This document shows positions 39,320 through 48,412 of a DNA stretch of 64,000 nucleotides, in pieces. Position 1 is the first letter of the stretch; every line of letters begins with the position of its first letter. Location: assembly GCA_009701885.1 (NCBI GenBank), contig WLJH01000012.1, positions 58,798 through 122,797 on the forward strand. Direction: 5' to 3'. Position numbers and translations under genes: made by a program. This DNA comes from Actinomycetota bacterium. Its GTDB lineage: Bacteria; Actinomycetota; Actinomycetes; Propionibacteriales; Nocardioidaceae. Under the pieces are notes generated by a model. The model was not told the DNA's origin. It saw nothing but the letters and a program-made list of their open reading frames with translations, and did no database searches.

Positions 39320-42006
39320 TCGTCAACGGCTCCCCCACCGACACTCCGCCGGCCCCCGGTCAGTGCCTGCGTACCTACCTGCGCGCCGCCGGCCACCTGG
39401 ACGTGAAGAAGGGCTGCGACGCCGGCGACTGCGGCGCCTGCACCGTGCTCGTCGATGGGCAGCCGCGGCAGTCCTGCCTGGTGCCCGCGGTCCGCGCTGC
39501 CGACGCCGAGGTCACCACGCTCGCCGGGCTCGGCTCCCCGGACGACCTGCACCCCACCCAACGGGCCTTCCTCGAGGCGCAGGGCTTCCAGTGCGGCTTC
39601 TGCACCGCCGGTTTCGTGGTCACGGCCTCCACAGGTGCCTGCAGCGATCGCGACCTCAAGGGCAACCTGTGCCGCTGCACCGGGTACCGCAGCATCCGCG
39701 ACGCGATCGCCCAGCAGTCGGCCGAGGTCGCCCCAGGTGGTCGAGCAGCGAGGAGCGCCAGCGACGAGCGGGCGTCGAGACCACCGGAGACGGCCATCGG
39801 GGAGTCGACCCGCCCGCCGGCCGCGGTCGACGTGGTGACCGGCCGGGCGGCGTACACGCTCGACCTGCCCGCCGACGACCCCGCCACCGAGACGCTGCAC
39901 CTCGCCGTGCTGCAGAGCCCGCACAGCCACGCGGCGATCACGCGCATCGACACCGCGGCGGCGGAGGCGCTGCCCGGGGTGCACCTGGTGCTGACCCATC
40001 GCGACGACCCCGGTGTGCTGTTCTCGACCGCGCGCCACGACAGCCGGCTCGACGACCCCGACGACACCCGCGTCCTCGACGACGTGGTCCGCTTCGCCGG
40101 GCAGCGCGTGGCCGCCGTGGTCGCCGACTCCCCCGCCATCGCCGAGGCCGCTCTCCGCCTCCTCCACGTGGAGTACGACGTCAGGCCGGCCGTCCACGAC
40201 CCCGAGTCCGCCCGCGCGGCCGGTGCACCGCTCGTGCACGGGGAGAAGGACCCCGTCACGTCCCGCATCAGCGAGCCGGGTCGCAACGTGGTCGCCCAGA
40301 CGCACGGCGAGGTCGGCGACGTAGCCGCTGGGCTCGCGGCCGCCACCCACCGCGTGCACGGGACCTGGCGCACGGCCCGGGTCAACCAGGCCGCGATGGA
40401 GACCCATGCGGCGCGGGCCTGGCTGGACGCGCCGCTGGCCGAGGGTGGGCGGCTGGTGGTGCGCTCGTCGAGCCAGGTGCCGTTCCTGGTGCGCGACGAG
40501 CTCGCGCACGTGCTCGAGCTGGAGCCGTCGCAGGTGCGGGTGACGACCGGTCGGGTCGGCGGCGGCTTCGGCGGCAAGCAGGAGATGCTCGTCGAGGACC
40601 TCGTGGCGCTGGCGGTGCTCCGGTTGGCCGAGCGCGGCGTGCACCGGCCGGTGCAGTGGGAGCTGACCCGGGAGCAGCAGTTCACGCTGGTGCCGGGTCG
40701 GCACCCGTTCCGGGTCGAGGTGGAGCTCGGGGCCGACGACGACGGGGTGCTGACCGCGATGCGGCTCGACGTGCTCAGCGACACCGGCGCCTACGGCAAC
40801 CACGCCGTCGGCGTCCTCTTCCACGGCTGCCACGAGTCGGTCGCGCTCTACCGCTGCGCCAACAAGCGCGTCGACGCCGAGGCGGTGTACACCCACACCG
40901 TCCCGGCCGGGGCGTTCCGCGGCTACGGCCTGGGACAGGTGATCTTCGCGATCGAGTCCGCGCTGGACGACCTGGCCCGCGAGGTCGGCCTCAGCGCCGC
41001 GGAGATCAGGCGCCGCAACGCGGTCGTGCCCGGCGACGAGCTGGTCGTCAACGGACCGGCCGTCGACGACATCGTGCACGCCACCGACGGGCTGCCCCAG
41101 TGCCTGGACCTCGTCGAGCGGGCGCTGGCCGCCACCGAGGACGGGCCGCCGGGTCCGGGGTGGCTGGTCGGCGAGGGGCTGGCCGCCGCCATGATCGCGA
41201 CCATCCCGCCGCGCGGGCACCACAGCACCGCCACCGTGACGCTGACCGAGGACGGGTCGGTCGAGGTCGGGGTCGGGAGCGCGGAGTTCGGCAACGGGTC
41301 CGCCACGGTCCACGTGCAGCTGGTCGCCACGGCCCTCGGGGACCGCGTCGACCCGGCCCGGATCCGGGTCCGCGGCGGCGACACCGACGCAGCGGCGTAC
41401 GACACCGGGGCCTACGGCTCCACCGGGTCCGTCGTCGCGGGCGGAGCGGTCCACGCCGCGGCGCAGGACCTCGCCCGCCGCCTCGACGCCGGGGAGACCC
41501 GGCGCCCGCTGGTCGGCACCGGCGAGCACCACGGCACCCCGCGCTCGGTGGCCTTCAATGTGCACGGCGTCCGGGTGGCGGTGCACCCGCCGACCGGCGA
41601 GGTGCGGGTGCTGCGCAGCGTGCACGCCGCCGACGCCGGGGTCGTGCTCAACCCCGAGCAGCTGCGCGGCCAGGTCGAGGGCGGTGTGGCCCAGGGCTTC
41701 GGGTCCGCACTGCAGGAGGAGGTGCGGCTCGAGGACGGTGTGGTTACGACCCGCACGTTCCGCGACTACCGCGTGCCCCAGATCGGGCAGGTGCCGCACA
41801 CCGAGGTGCTCTTCGCCGACACCGTCGACCCGGTCGGGCCGCTCGGCGCGAAGTCGATGAGCGAGGCCCCCTACAACCCCGTCGCCCCCGCCGTGGCCAA
41901 CGCCGTCCGCGACGCCACCGGCCGCCGCCCCCGCGAGCTCCCGATGAGCCGCGACCGGGTCTGGCGGCTCCTGACGTCCGAGGAGGACCCGTGCCCGATC
42001 CCCTGA
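39316..42006 (+). CDS. Xanthine dehydrogenase: [2Fe-2S] and molybdopterin domains in one chain
   Basis: An 896-residue fusion. Residues 1-135 form the ferredoxin-like part with Cys34, 39, 42 and 54 for one cluster and Cys93, 96, 119 and 121 for the second. Residues ~165-896 are the molybdopterin-binding subunit: TGRVGGGFGGKQEM, FRGYGLGQVIFAIE, and the C-terminal GAKSMSEAPYNPVAPAV, whose Glu aligns with the catalytic base. The interdomain linker (residues 141-157, GGRAARSASDERASRPP) is encoded entirely by the dispersed repeat at 39736-39785. XDH normally has Fe-S with FAD, or three separate subunits; Fe-S with Mo is a less common order. No XdhC maturation factor is in the window. Confidence 0.88.
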   Translation: MIVNGSPTDTPPAPGQCLRTYLRAAGHLDVKKGCDAGDCGACTVLVDGQPRQSCLVPAVRAADAEVTTLAGLGSPDDLHPTQRAFLEAQGFQCGFCTAGFVVTASTGACSDRDLKGNLCRCTGYRSIRDAIAQQSAEVAPGGRAARSASDERASRPPETAIGESTRPPAAVDVVTGRAAYTLDLPADDPATETLHLAVLQSPHSHAAITRIDTAAAEALPGVHLVLTHRDDPGVLFSTARHDSRLDDPDDTRVLDDVVRFAGQRVAAVVADSPAIAEAALRLLHVEYDVRPAVHDPESARAAGAPLVHGEKDPVTSRISEPGRNVVAQTHGEVGDVAAGLAAATHRVHGTWRTARVNQAAMETHAARAWLDAPLAEGGRLVVRSSSQVPFLVRDELAHVLELEPSQVRVTTGRVGGGFGGKQEMLVEDLVALAVLRLAERGVHRPVQWELTREQQFTLVPGRHPFRVEVELGADDDGVLTAMRLDVLSDTGAYGNHAVGVLFHGCHESVALYRCANKRVDAEAVYTHTVPAGAFRGYGLGQVIFAIESALDDLAREVGLSAAEIRRRNAVVPGDELVVNGPAVDDIVHATDGLPQCLDLVERALAATEDGPPGPGWLVGEGLAAAMIATIPPRGHHSTATVTLTEDGSVEVGVGSAEFGNGSATVHVQLVATALGDRVDPARIRVRGGDTDAAAYDTGAYGSTGSVVAGGAVHAAAQDLARRLDAGETRRPLVGTGEHHGTPRSVAFNVHGVRVAVHPPTGEVRVLRSVHAADAGVVLNPEQLRGQVEGGVAQGFGSALQEEVRLEDGVVTTRTFRDYRVPQIGQVPHTEVLFADTVDPVGPLGAKSMSEAPYNPVAPAVANAVRDATGRRPRELPMSRDRVWRLLTSEEDPCPIP
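39736..39785 (+). repeat. Dispersed repeat inside the xanthine dehydrogenase linker
   Basis: Identical over 50 bp to 8867-8916 (GGTGGTCGAGCAGCGAGGAG ... GTCGAGACCACC). Here it is read as G-G-R-A-A-R-S-A-S-D-E-R-A-S-R-P-P, a different frame from that copy, and falls exactly between the second Fe-S cluster domain and the molybdopterin domain. Confidence 0.95.
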
Positions 42007-42485
42007 CCCGCACCCTGCAGACCCACGAGGACTTCCTGCAACAGGCCGTCGACCTGGCGGTCGCCAACGTCGCGGCCGGCGGCGGACCGTTCGGGGCGCT
42101 CGTGGTGCGCGACGGCGAGGTGCTCGCCACCGGGCAGAACCGGGTCACCCGTGACCTCGACCCCACCGCGCACGCCGAGGTCGTCGCGATCCGTGCCGCG
42201 TGCCGGGAGATCCGCGACTTCTCGCTGGCCGGCTGCGTCCTCTACACCTCCTGCGAGCCCTGCCCGCTGTGCCTGGCCTCCGCGCTGTGGGCACGCCTCG
42301 ACAGGGTCGCCTTCGCCGCCGACCGGGACGACGCCGCGCGGGGCGGCTTCGACGACCGGGCGTTCTACGACCTCTTCGACACCCCGCGCGAGCAGTGGGA
42401 GACCCCCGTCGGGGCGCTCAGCCTCGCCGGCTCGTTCGCGCCGTTCGACGCGTGGCTGGCCAAGGCGGACCGCACGCACTACTAG
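41991..42485 (+). CDS. Nucleoside/guanine deaminase (CDA-fold)
   Basis: A 164-residue zinc deaminase. HAEVVAIRAAC holds the zinc His and the catalytic Glu, and SCEPCPLC the two zinc cysteines. FGALVVRDGEVLATGQNRV and the C-terminal FYDLF region are similar to bacterial guanine deaminases. Guanine to xanthine would feed the dehydrogenase encoded upstream. GTG 41991 has GAGGAGG 4-5 nt upstream and overlaps the dehydrogenase stop by 16 bp. It is the last gene of the rightward operon. Confidence 0.87.
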   Translation: MPDPLTRTLQTHEDFLQQAVDLAVANVAAGGGPFGALVVRDGEVLATGQNRVTRDLDPTAHAEVVAIRAACREIRDFSLAGCVLYTSCEPCPLCLASALWARLDRVAFAADRDDAARGGFDDRAFYDLFDTPREQWETPVGALSLAGSFAPFDAWLAKADRTHY

Positions 42486-42495
42486 CCCCACCGCT

Positions 42496-42602
42496 GGTCG
42501 AGGTGCGAGGCCGGCCCACGGCCGAGCCTCGAGACCCCTTCGACCAGCGACATCCCGACCGGGGTCTCGAGGCTCCTCGCTGGCGCTCGTCGCACCTCGA
42601 CC
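42496..42602. repeat. Inverted pair of a variant dispersed repeat
   Basis: 42496-42536 (GGTCGAGGTGCGAGGCCGGC ... CTCGAGACC) and its reverse-oriented partner 42563-42602 (GGTCTCGAGGCTCCTCGCTG ... CACCTCGACC). A third partial copy follows at about 42610-42635. They fill most of the 165-bp gap between the convergent deaminase and small membrane protein genes and may act as a terminator. Confidence 0.8.
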
Positions 42603-42650
42603 AGCGACGCCCCACGGCCGAGCCTCGAGACCTCTCGACCGGCGAGGCGC

Positions 42651-42860
42651 TCAGGCGTCGCGCCAGAGCAGCCAGCACATCCACAGCGAGGCGCCCCACA
42701 GCGCGAGGACCGGCAGGTCGCCGGTGTTGAGCCCGTGGCTGAGCGAGATCTCCCAGAGCGTCTGACCCGCCCACGGGCCGTGGCCGGCGATGAGCAGCAC
42801 GCACAGGATCGAGCTGACGAGGTAGAAGCCGATCGCGATGAGGCGGCGACGCTCCCTCAC
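42651..42860 (-). CDS. Small two-helix membrane protein
   Basis: A 69-residue protein with two hydrophobic segments (IAIGFYLVSSILCVLLIAGH and PVLALWGASLWMCWLLW) separated by a polar loop. It lies 70 bp downstream of the ABC permease in the same orientation. No family is recognised. Confidence 0.55.
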   Translation of the reverse strand: MRERRRLIAIGFYLVSSILCVLLIAGHGPWAGQTLWEISLSHGLNTGDLPVLALWGASLWMCWLLWRDA

Positions 42861-42930
42861 GCTCCCACCCCCATGACGTGCTCCCGAGACGTGCTGACCG
42901 ACTGGCCGACCGACAGCACAGGGTGCCCCA

Positions 42931-43797
42931 TCACAGCTGGGACTGGCTCATCCCCATCCGGGCGAGCACGACGGTCTCGGCCAGCTGCACGAGGTTGTAG
43001 AGCAGCAGCGTGACCAGGGTGATGATCGCGACCGAGGCCCACAGGTTGTCGAACTGGGCGGCCGCGTTGAACTTCACGATCTGACCGCCCACCCCCTTGC
43101 CGGTCGAGAGCCACTCGGCCAGCAGCGCCCCGGTGACCGCGCCCGGCACCGAGACGCGCGCCGCGGCGAAGAGCGAGGGCAGGGCGCCCGGGATGGCGAC
43201 CTTCAGCAGCGCCGCGAGGTTGCCGCCGCCGTAGACGCGCACCAGGTCCAGGCTCTCCTTGTTGGCTCGTGAGAGCCCGAAGAGCACCGACGCCAGCGCG
43301 GGGAACAGCACCACGATCGAGCCGATCACCGCGACCGAGGCGGTGGTGCCGCGACCGGTGAGCAGGATGATCACCGGTGCGATCGAGACCAGTGGGATCG
43401 AGCGCAACAGCAGCGCCAGCGGCATCACGCCCGCCTCGACGGTCTTCGACAGCGTGAACAGCACCGCCAGCACGATCGCGATCGCCATGCCGACGACGAA
43501 GCCGATCGCTGCGTCCTTCAGCGACACGGCCGCCAGGTCGAAGAGCAGCTCGCGGCGCTCCTCCGCGGTCGCCCGGGCGTCGGGGTCGGTGACGAAGAGG
43601 AAGCGCCACACGTCGAGCGGGCCCTTGGCGACGTACGGCGAGATCTTGCCGCTCATGATCAGGGCCTGCCACGCGGCCAGCACGATGCCGACGGTGATCG
43701 CGGCGTTGAGCAGGCCCTTGCCCACAGCGGTCAGCACGGCACGCGACGTGCCGGCGACGCTCCCCGTCGCGACCGCGGGGCCGGTCCCGCCGCTCAT
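42931..43797 (-). CDS. ABC transporter permease (NitT/TauT type), second permease
   Basis: A 288-residue permease with about six transmembrane helices. The EAA-like loop is VYGGGNLAALLKVAIPGALP, and LLLRSIPLVSIAPVIILLTGRG precedes it, as in SsuC/ThiX-type permeases. ATG 43797 overlaps the stop of the first permease gene by 4 bp. Forms a heterodimer with the 43794-44594 product. A purine or ureide substrate is inferred from the neighbouring catabolic operon. Confidence 0.87.
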   Translation of the reverse strand: MSGGTGPAVATGSVAGTSRAVLTAVGKGLLNAAITVGIVLAAWQALIMSGKISPYVAKGPLDVWRFLFVTDPDARATAEERRELLFDLAAVSLKDAAIGFVVGMAIAIVLAVLFTLSKTVEAGVMPLALLLRSIPLVSIAPVIILLTGRGTTASVAVIGSIVVLFPALASVLFGLSRANKESLDLVRVYGGGNLAALLKVAIPGALPSLFAAARVSVPGAVTGALLAEWLSTGKGVGGQIVKFNAAAQFDNLWASVAIITLVTLLLYNLVQLAETVVLARMGMSQSQL

Positions 43798-44594
43798 GGC
43801 GTGCTCCGTCCGGAGACCCAGGGCGTGATCAGGCGCGAGACCAGCCCGAGCGCGCCGTACCCGGCCATCGCGACCAGCGCGCACAGCAGGAACACCGCCC
43901 ACACCCGCTCGGAGTCGAGGTTGCCCTGCAACCGGATCAGCAGGATGCCGACGCTGCGGTCGGTGGCGCCCATGTACTCCCCCAGCACCGCCCCGAGGAA
44001 CGCCGTGGGCACCGCGATCTGCAGCGCGTTGAGGATGCCCGGGAGCGCGGCGACCAGGCGCACCTTGCGCAGCTGGGTGAACCTCCCGCCGCCGAAGACG
44101 CGGATCACGTCGAGGCTGGCCCGGTCGGCGGCCTTGAAGCCCAGCAGCGCGCCGACCACGGTGGTGAAGAAGACCGCGAGCGCGGCCAGGAAGATCGCCG
44201 TCGTCGACGGGTCCCCGGGCCGGGTCGCCCCGCCCAGCACCACGATCGAGATGCCGCCGACCGCCACCAGCGGCAGGCAGTACGACACGACCGCGACCTG
44301 CACGATGATCGGCTCCAGCCGCGGCGCGAGCAGGACGGTCGCCGCGAGCAGCAGCGCCGCCAGGTTGCCCCACAGGAAGCCCCAGGCGGCCTCGGTGATG
44401 GTGACCCGGAAGGAGCCCCAGTACGCCGAGAAGCCGTCCTCGACCAGCTGGCCCAGCACGGCGCCCGGTGACGGCACCGGCGTGTAGGTCCCGGTGTCGG
44501 GGCGGAAGGCCAGTGCGAAGAGCCACCACGCCGCCAGCAGCACCCCGACGCCGATGACGCCGGAGAGCCAGCCGGGGATCCGACGCTCGCCCAT
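43794..44594 (-). CDS. ABC transporter permease (NitT/TauT type), first permease
   Basis: A 266-residue permease. The N-terminal helix is followed by TPVPSPGAVLGQLVEDG, standard in the NitT/TauT class, and the EAA loop is VFGGGRFTQLRKVRLVAALPG. About six transmembrane helices. It lies 13 bp after the ATPase gene and is coupled to the second permease. Confidence 0.88.
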   Translation of the reverse strand: MGERRIPGWLSGVIGVGVLLAAWWLFALAFRPDTGTYTPVPSPGAVLGQLVEDGFSAYWGSFRVTITEAAWGFLWGNLAALLLAATVLLAPRLEPIIVQVAVVSYCLPLVAVGGISIVVLGGATRPGDPSTTAIFLAALAVFFTTVVGALLGFKAADRASLDVIRVFGGGRFTQLRKVRLVAALPGILNALQIAVPTAFLGAVLGEYMGATDRSVGILLIRLQGNLDSERVWAVFLLCALVAMAGYGALGLVSRLITPWVSGRSTP

Positions 44595-44607
44595 CCCTCC
44601 CCCGCCC

Positions 44608-45435
<828 letters not shown>

Positions 45436-45445
45436 CGGTGGTCGA

Positions 45446-46552
45446 TCAGTCGAGGTAGTCCAGGAGCTCGGGGTACTCCTCGTAGATGCCGTCGATGATC
45501 GTGGTGTCGAAGAGCTCGTCGACGCTGACCTCCCAGCCGGCCGCGGCCAGCGAGTCGACGGTCTGCTGCTTGAGCTCGTCGGTGATCGTGAACAGGCCGT
45601 TGGCCTCGGTGTCGGGAGTGGAGATCAGGTCCGCCTGCGCCGCCAGGCCCTGGGCCGTCTTGGCCGGGTCGAGGGCGCCGAAGACCGCCTCGAGGCCCTC
45701 CTCGTTCTCCGAGGCCGCCTGGTCGTAGTACTTCATGACGAGCGCGACGGTGTCGTCGGTGGGCTCGGTGAAGGTGTCGCTCCAGCCCTTGATCTCCGCG
45801 ACGAGCAGCGCCTCGAGGAGGTCGGGGTTCTCGGCGAGGTACTGGTCGGTGACGGTGTAGGTCTCCGCGACGTAGGGCACGCCGTTGTCGGCGTACGGCA
45901 GGTTCGTGATGTCGAAGCCGGCGTTCTCGACCGTGATGGCCTCGTTGGTGAGGTAGGCCATGAAGCCGTCGACCTCGCCCTCCATCAGCGGGGTGGGGTC
46001 GAAGTCCACGGGCACGACCTCGACGTCGTCGGGGTCGATGCCGTTGGCGTTGAGGATCGCGGCGAAGACGCTGGCGTTGGAGTCCTGCACGCCGATCTTC
46101 TTGCCGACCAGGTCCTCGGGCGTCGCGATGTCGGCGCCGTCGGCCAGCGAAAGGATCGTGAAGGGGTTCTTCTGGAAGGTCGCGGCGATGATCTTCAGCG
46201 GGGCGTCCTGCTCGGCGATCGCGGCGCCCACGGACGCTGCGTCGGAGAGCGCGACCTGGACCGTGCCGCTGAGCAGCTTGGCCACACCGGTGTCGGGGCC
46301 GGAGATGCCGAACACCTCGTCGAAGCCGGCCTCGTCGTAGTAGCCGTTCTCGTAGGCGTAGAACTCCCCGGCGAACTCCTCGTTCTTGATCCAGGAGTAC
46401 TGCATGGAGATCTCGCCGTACGACGCCTCCCCGTCGGATCCGGTCCCGGCGATCTCGCCGTCGTCGGACCCGCAGGCCGAGAGGCTCAGGACGAGGGCCG
46501 CGGACACCGCGGCGAGCCCGCGCATCGAGCGCGAGCGGGGGGTGATGGACAT
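45446..46552 (-). CDS. ABC transporter substrate-binding lipoprotein
   Basis: A 368-residue lipoprotein of the NMT1/ThiY-like class. The signal is [18 protein letters not shown] with lipobox LSAC. The mature part has [62 protein letters not shown] and [13 protein letters not shown], the alternate-domain pattern of the family. First gene of the importer operon. The ligand is inferred to be a purine or ureide from context only. Confidence 0.88.
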   Translation of the reverse strand: MSITPRSRSMRGLAAVSAALVLSLSACGSDDGEIAGTGSDGEASYGEISMQYSWIKNEEFAGEFYAYENGYYDEAGFDEVFGISGPDTGVAKLLSGTVQVALSDAASVGAAIAEQDAPLKIIAATFQKNPFTILSLADGADIATPEDLVGKKIGVQDSNASVFAAILNANGIDPDDVEVVPVDFDPTPLMEGEVDGFMAYLTNEAITVENAGFDITNLPYADNGVPYVAETYTVTDQYLAENPDLLEALLVAEIKGWSDTFTEPTDDTVALVMKYYDQAASENEEGLEAVFGALDPAKTAQGLAAQADLISTPDTEANGLFTITDELKQQTVDSLAAAGWEVSVDELFDTTIIDGIYEEYPELLDYLD

Positions 46553-46603
46553 GGCGTTCCCTCCGGGTGTGGTCTCGGGTTCGCCGCAACGTATCCAGGG
46601 CGC

Positions 46604-46642
46604 GTTTCACGCACTGGCACGTTCGTTTCAGGGTTGTGAAAT
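46604..46642. promoter_or_regulatory. GTTTCA/GTGAAA cluster upstream of the importer operon
   Basis: GTTTCAC (46604-46610), GTTTCA (46625-46630) and GTGAAA (46636-46641) lie 52-90 bp upstream of the binding-protein start. They form a dyad and resemble the words upstream of uraD. Candidate shared operator of the RpiR regulator. The cluster overlaps the stop of the DUF1275 gene. Confidence 0.4.
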
Positions 46643-47335
46643 GTGCAGCCGCCCGTGCGTGGAGCCCACCAGCGTGGCCGCCAGGATGAGCACCGCGGCG
46701 AGCATGAGCCCCGCGCCGACGTGGATCTTCAGCAGCGCGGCACCGACGGCCGCGCCGGCCAGGATCAGCACCACGGCCAGGAAGCGACGTCCCGAGCCAC
46801 CCCCGTCGGTGCGCGACTTCCCCGAGCCCAGGCGGGAGTCGGCGGCCAGGCCGGTGATCGTGGAGGTGACGACCACGGTGGTGACGTCCTTGACCGCGAC
46901 GAAGCGCGCGGTGGCGGCCTGGAGCCCCATCGCCGCACCGAGCAGCGTCGTGACCGGCAGCCCCACCGCGGGGTCGGGGTGGTCCCCGACCACCAGCAGC
47001 ACCACGGCGAGCCCCAGGCAGACCAGTCCGACGGTGAGGAAGAGCGCGGTGGTCAGGCCGGTCCACTTGCCGGCGGCGCGCTTGAGCACCCGGCCACCCA
47101 GCGCGGCCCCCGCCATGAAGCCGACCAGCGCCAGCACCGGGCCGACCACCGGCAGGTCCTCGGCGCCGACGACCGCCATGCCGAGGATCACGACGTTGCC
47201 GGTCATGTTGCCGGTGAAGACCCGGTCCAGGCCCAGGAAGCCCACCGCGTCCACGATGCCGGTCGTGAAGGTGAGCACCAGCATCAGCACCAGGTGCAGC
47301 CGATCGGCGGGGACGGCGGCGAGTCGGTTCGTCAC
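46628..47335 (-). CDS. DUF1275 (YoaK-family) membrane protein, copy 2
   Basis: A 235-residue paralogue of 21940-22689. It has GLDRVFTGNMTGNVVILGMA, AATARFVAVKDVTTVVVTST and the same order of about six hydrophobic segments. The C-terminus ends HGRLHISQP, without the repeat-derived tail of copy 1. GTG 47335 overlaps the SGNH stop by 4 bp. Confidence 0.87.
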   Translation of the reverse strand: MTNRLAAVPADRLHLVLMLVLTFTTGIVDAVGFLGLDRVFTGNMTGNVVILGMAVVGAEDLPVVGPVLALVGFMAGAALGGRVLKRAAGKWTGLTTALFLTVGLVCLGLAVVLLVVGDHPDPAVGLPVTTLLGAAMGLQAATARFVAVKDVTTVVVTSTITGLAADSRLGSGKSRTDGGGSGRRFLAVVLILAGAAVGAALLKIHVGAGLMLAAVLILAATLVGSTHGRLHISQP

Positions 47336-48381
47336 GCTCCCATTGTGGGGGCAGGGCCGCTCCGAGGCGGTGGCCGGTCAGTCGAAGATGTCGGGTCCCG
47401 CTGGCGGAGGTGGTCGAGGATCGCGGCGGCCTGACCGCGGGCGCCGGCCGCGTTGGGGTGGGCCGGGACGCCCATCGCCGGGTCGTTGGCCGAGGGACCG
47501 TAGACCTCGGCCCAGCGGACGTTGGGGTCACCGCACAGGTCGACGCCCTCCGGCGTACGGCGGTAGGTGTTGACGTACTCCGCGCCGCCGCGGCGGGCCG
47601 CGCGCTTGACCATCTTGTTGAGCTGACGGAACTTCTGGGAGATCCAGGCCATGTCCTCGTCGGAGGCCGGGACCGTGGGGTAGCACCCGTGGTCGGGCAC
47701 GACGTCGATGTAGTCGATGGCCAGGATGCGTGCACCGGGCGAGATGTCGTGGATGGTGCGGAAGGCGCGTACGAGCTTCTTGGTCGACTGCCGGATGTTG
47801 CGGCCGATCTGGTCGTAGCCGTCGGCGGTGTACTTCGCCTTGCACCCGCCGAACGGCAGGCCGGCACCGGAGTCGGTGATCGGGTTGTCCACGGGGATCA
47901 GACCCAGGCAGTCCAGGCCCGCACTGGCGACCCCGGCGTCGTTGCCGCCGATGCCGACGGTGACCAGGTCGGTGGTGGGGCTGAGCCGGTCGAACTGCGG
48001 CGGGTTGGTGCCGCCCAGCGGGAGACCCGTCTGCGGCTCGTAGAAGTCGTCGGTCGTGGCCGAGCCGCACGAGGCGTCGCGGAACTCCCCGACGCTGAGG
48101 GCCTCGGCGAGGATCTTGGGGTAGTTGCGGTGCGACTGGGCGCAGTCGATGGGTGCGTGGGTGGTGTCGGGCACCCCGTCGCGGTTGAGGATGACGACGT
48201 CGGCGGTCCAGGAGTCGCCGAGTGCGACGTACTCCATCCCGGCCGGCGGCAGGCGACGCTCGGGGGTGGGCGCAGCGGCTCCGGGGGCCGGGAGCAGGGT
48301 GGTGGCGAGGGACAGCGGCAGCGCGACCGCGGCGGTCAGCCCTGCGACTCGGCGCGAGCGGTGGCGGCGGAGGTCGGACAC
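47332..48381 (-). CDS. Secreted SGNH/GDSL hydrolase, copy 2
   Basis: A 349-residue paralogue of 22880-23884 with signal peptide (GLTAAVALPLSLATTLL), nucleophile block YVALGDSWTA, GGNDAG and the catalytic His in VPAHPNAAGARG. Where copy 1 stops after DPDVFR, this frame runs on into a Pro-rich tail (STDRPPPRSGPAPTMGA) and stops only at the DUF1275 start. The tail is the old intergenic sequence now read as protein, which also explains the GTGA overlap. GTG start 48381. Confidence 0.87.
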   Translation of the reverse strand: MSDLRRHRSRRVAGLTAAVALPLSLATTLLPAPGAAAPTPERRLPPAGMEYVALGDSWTADVVILNRDGVPDTTHAPIDCAQSHRNYPKILAEALSVGEFRDASCGSATTDDFYEPQTGLPLGGTNPPQFDRLSPTTDLVTVGIGGNDAGVASAGLDCLGLIPVDNPITDSGAGLPFGGCKAKYTADGYDQIGRNIRQSTKKLVRAFRTIHDISPGARILAIDYIDVVPDHGCYPTVPASDEDMAWISQKFRQLNKMVKRAARRGGAEYVNTYRRTPEGVDLCGDPNVRWAEVYGPSANDPAMGVPAHPNAAGARGQAAAILDHLRQRDPTSSTDRPPPRSGPAPTMGA

Positions 48382-48412
48382 GTAGTGACCAACGCCACAC
48401 CCCGCCTCGAGG

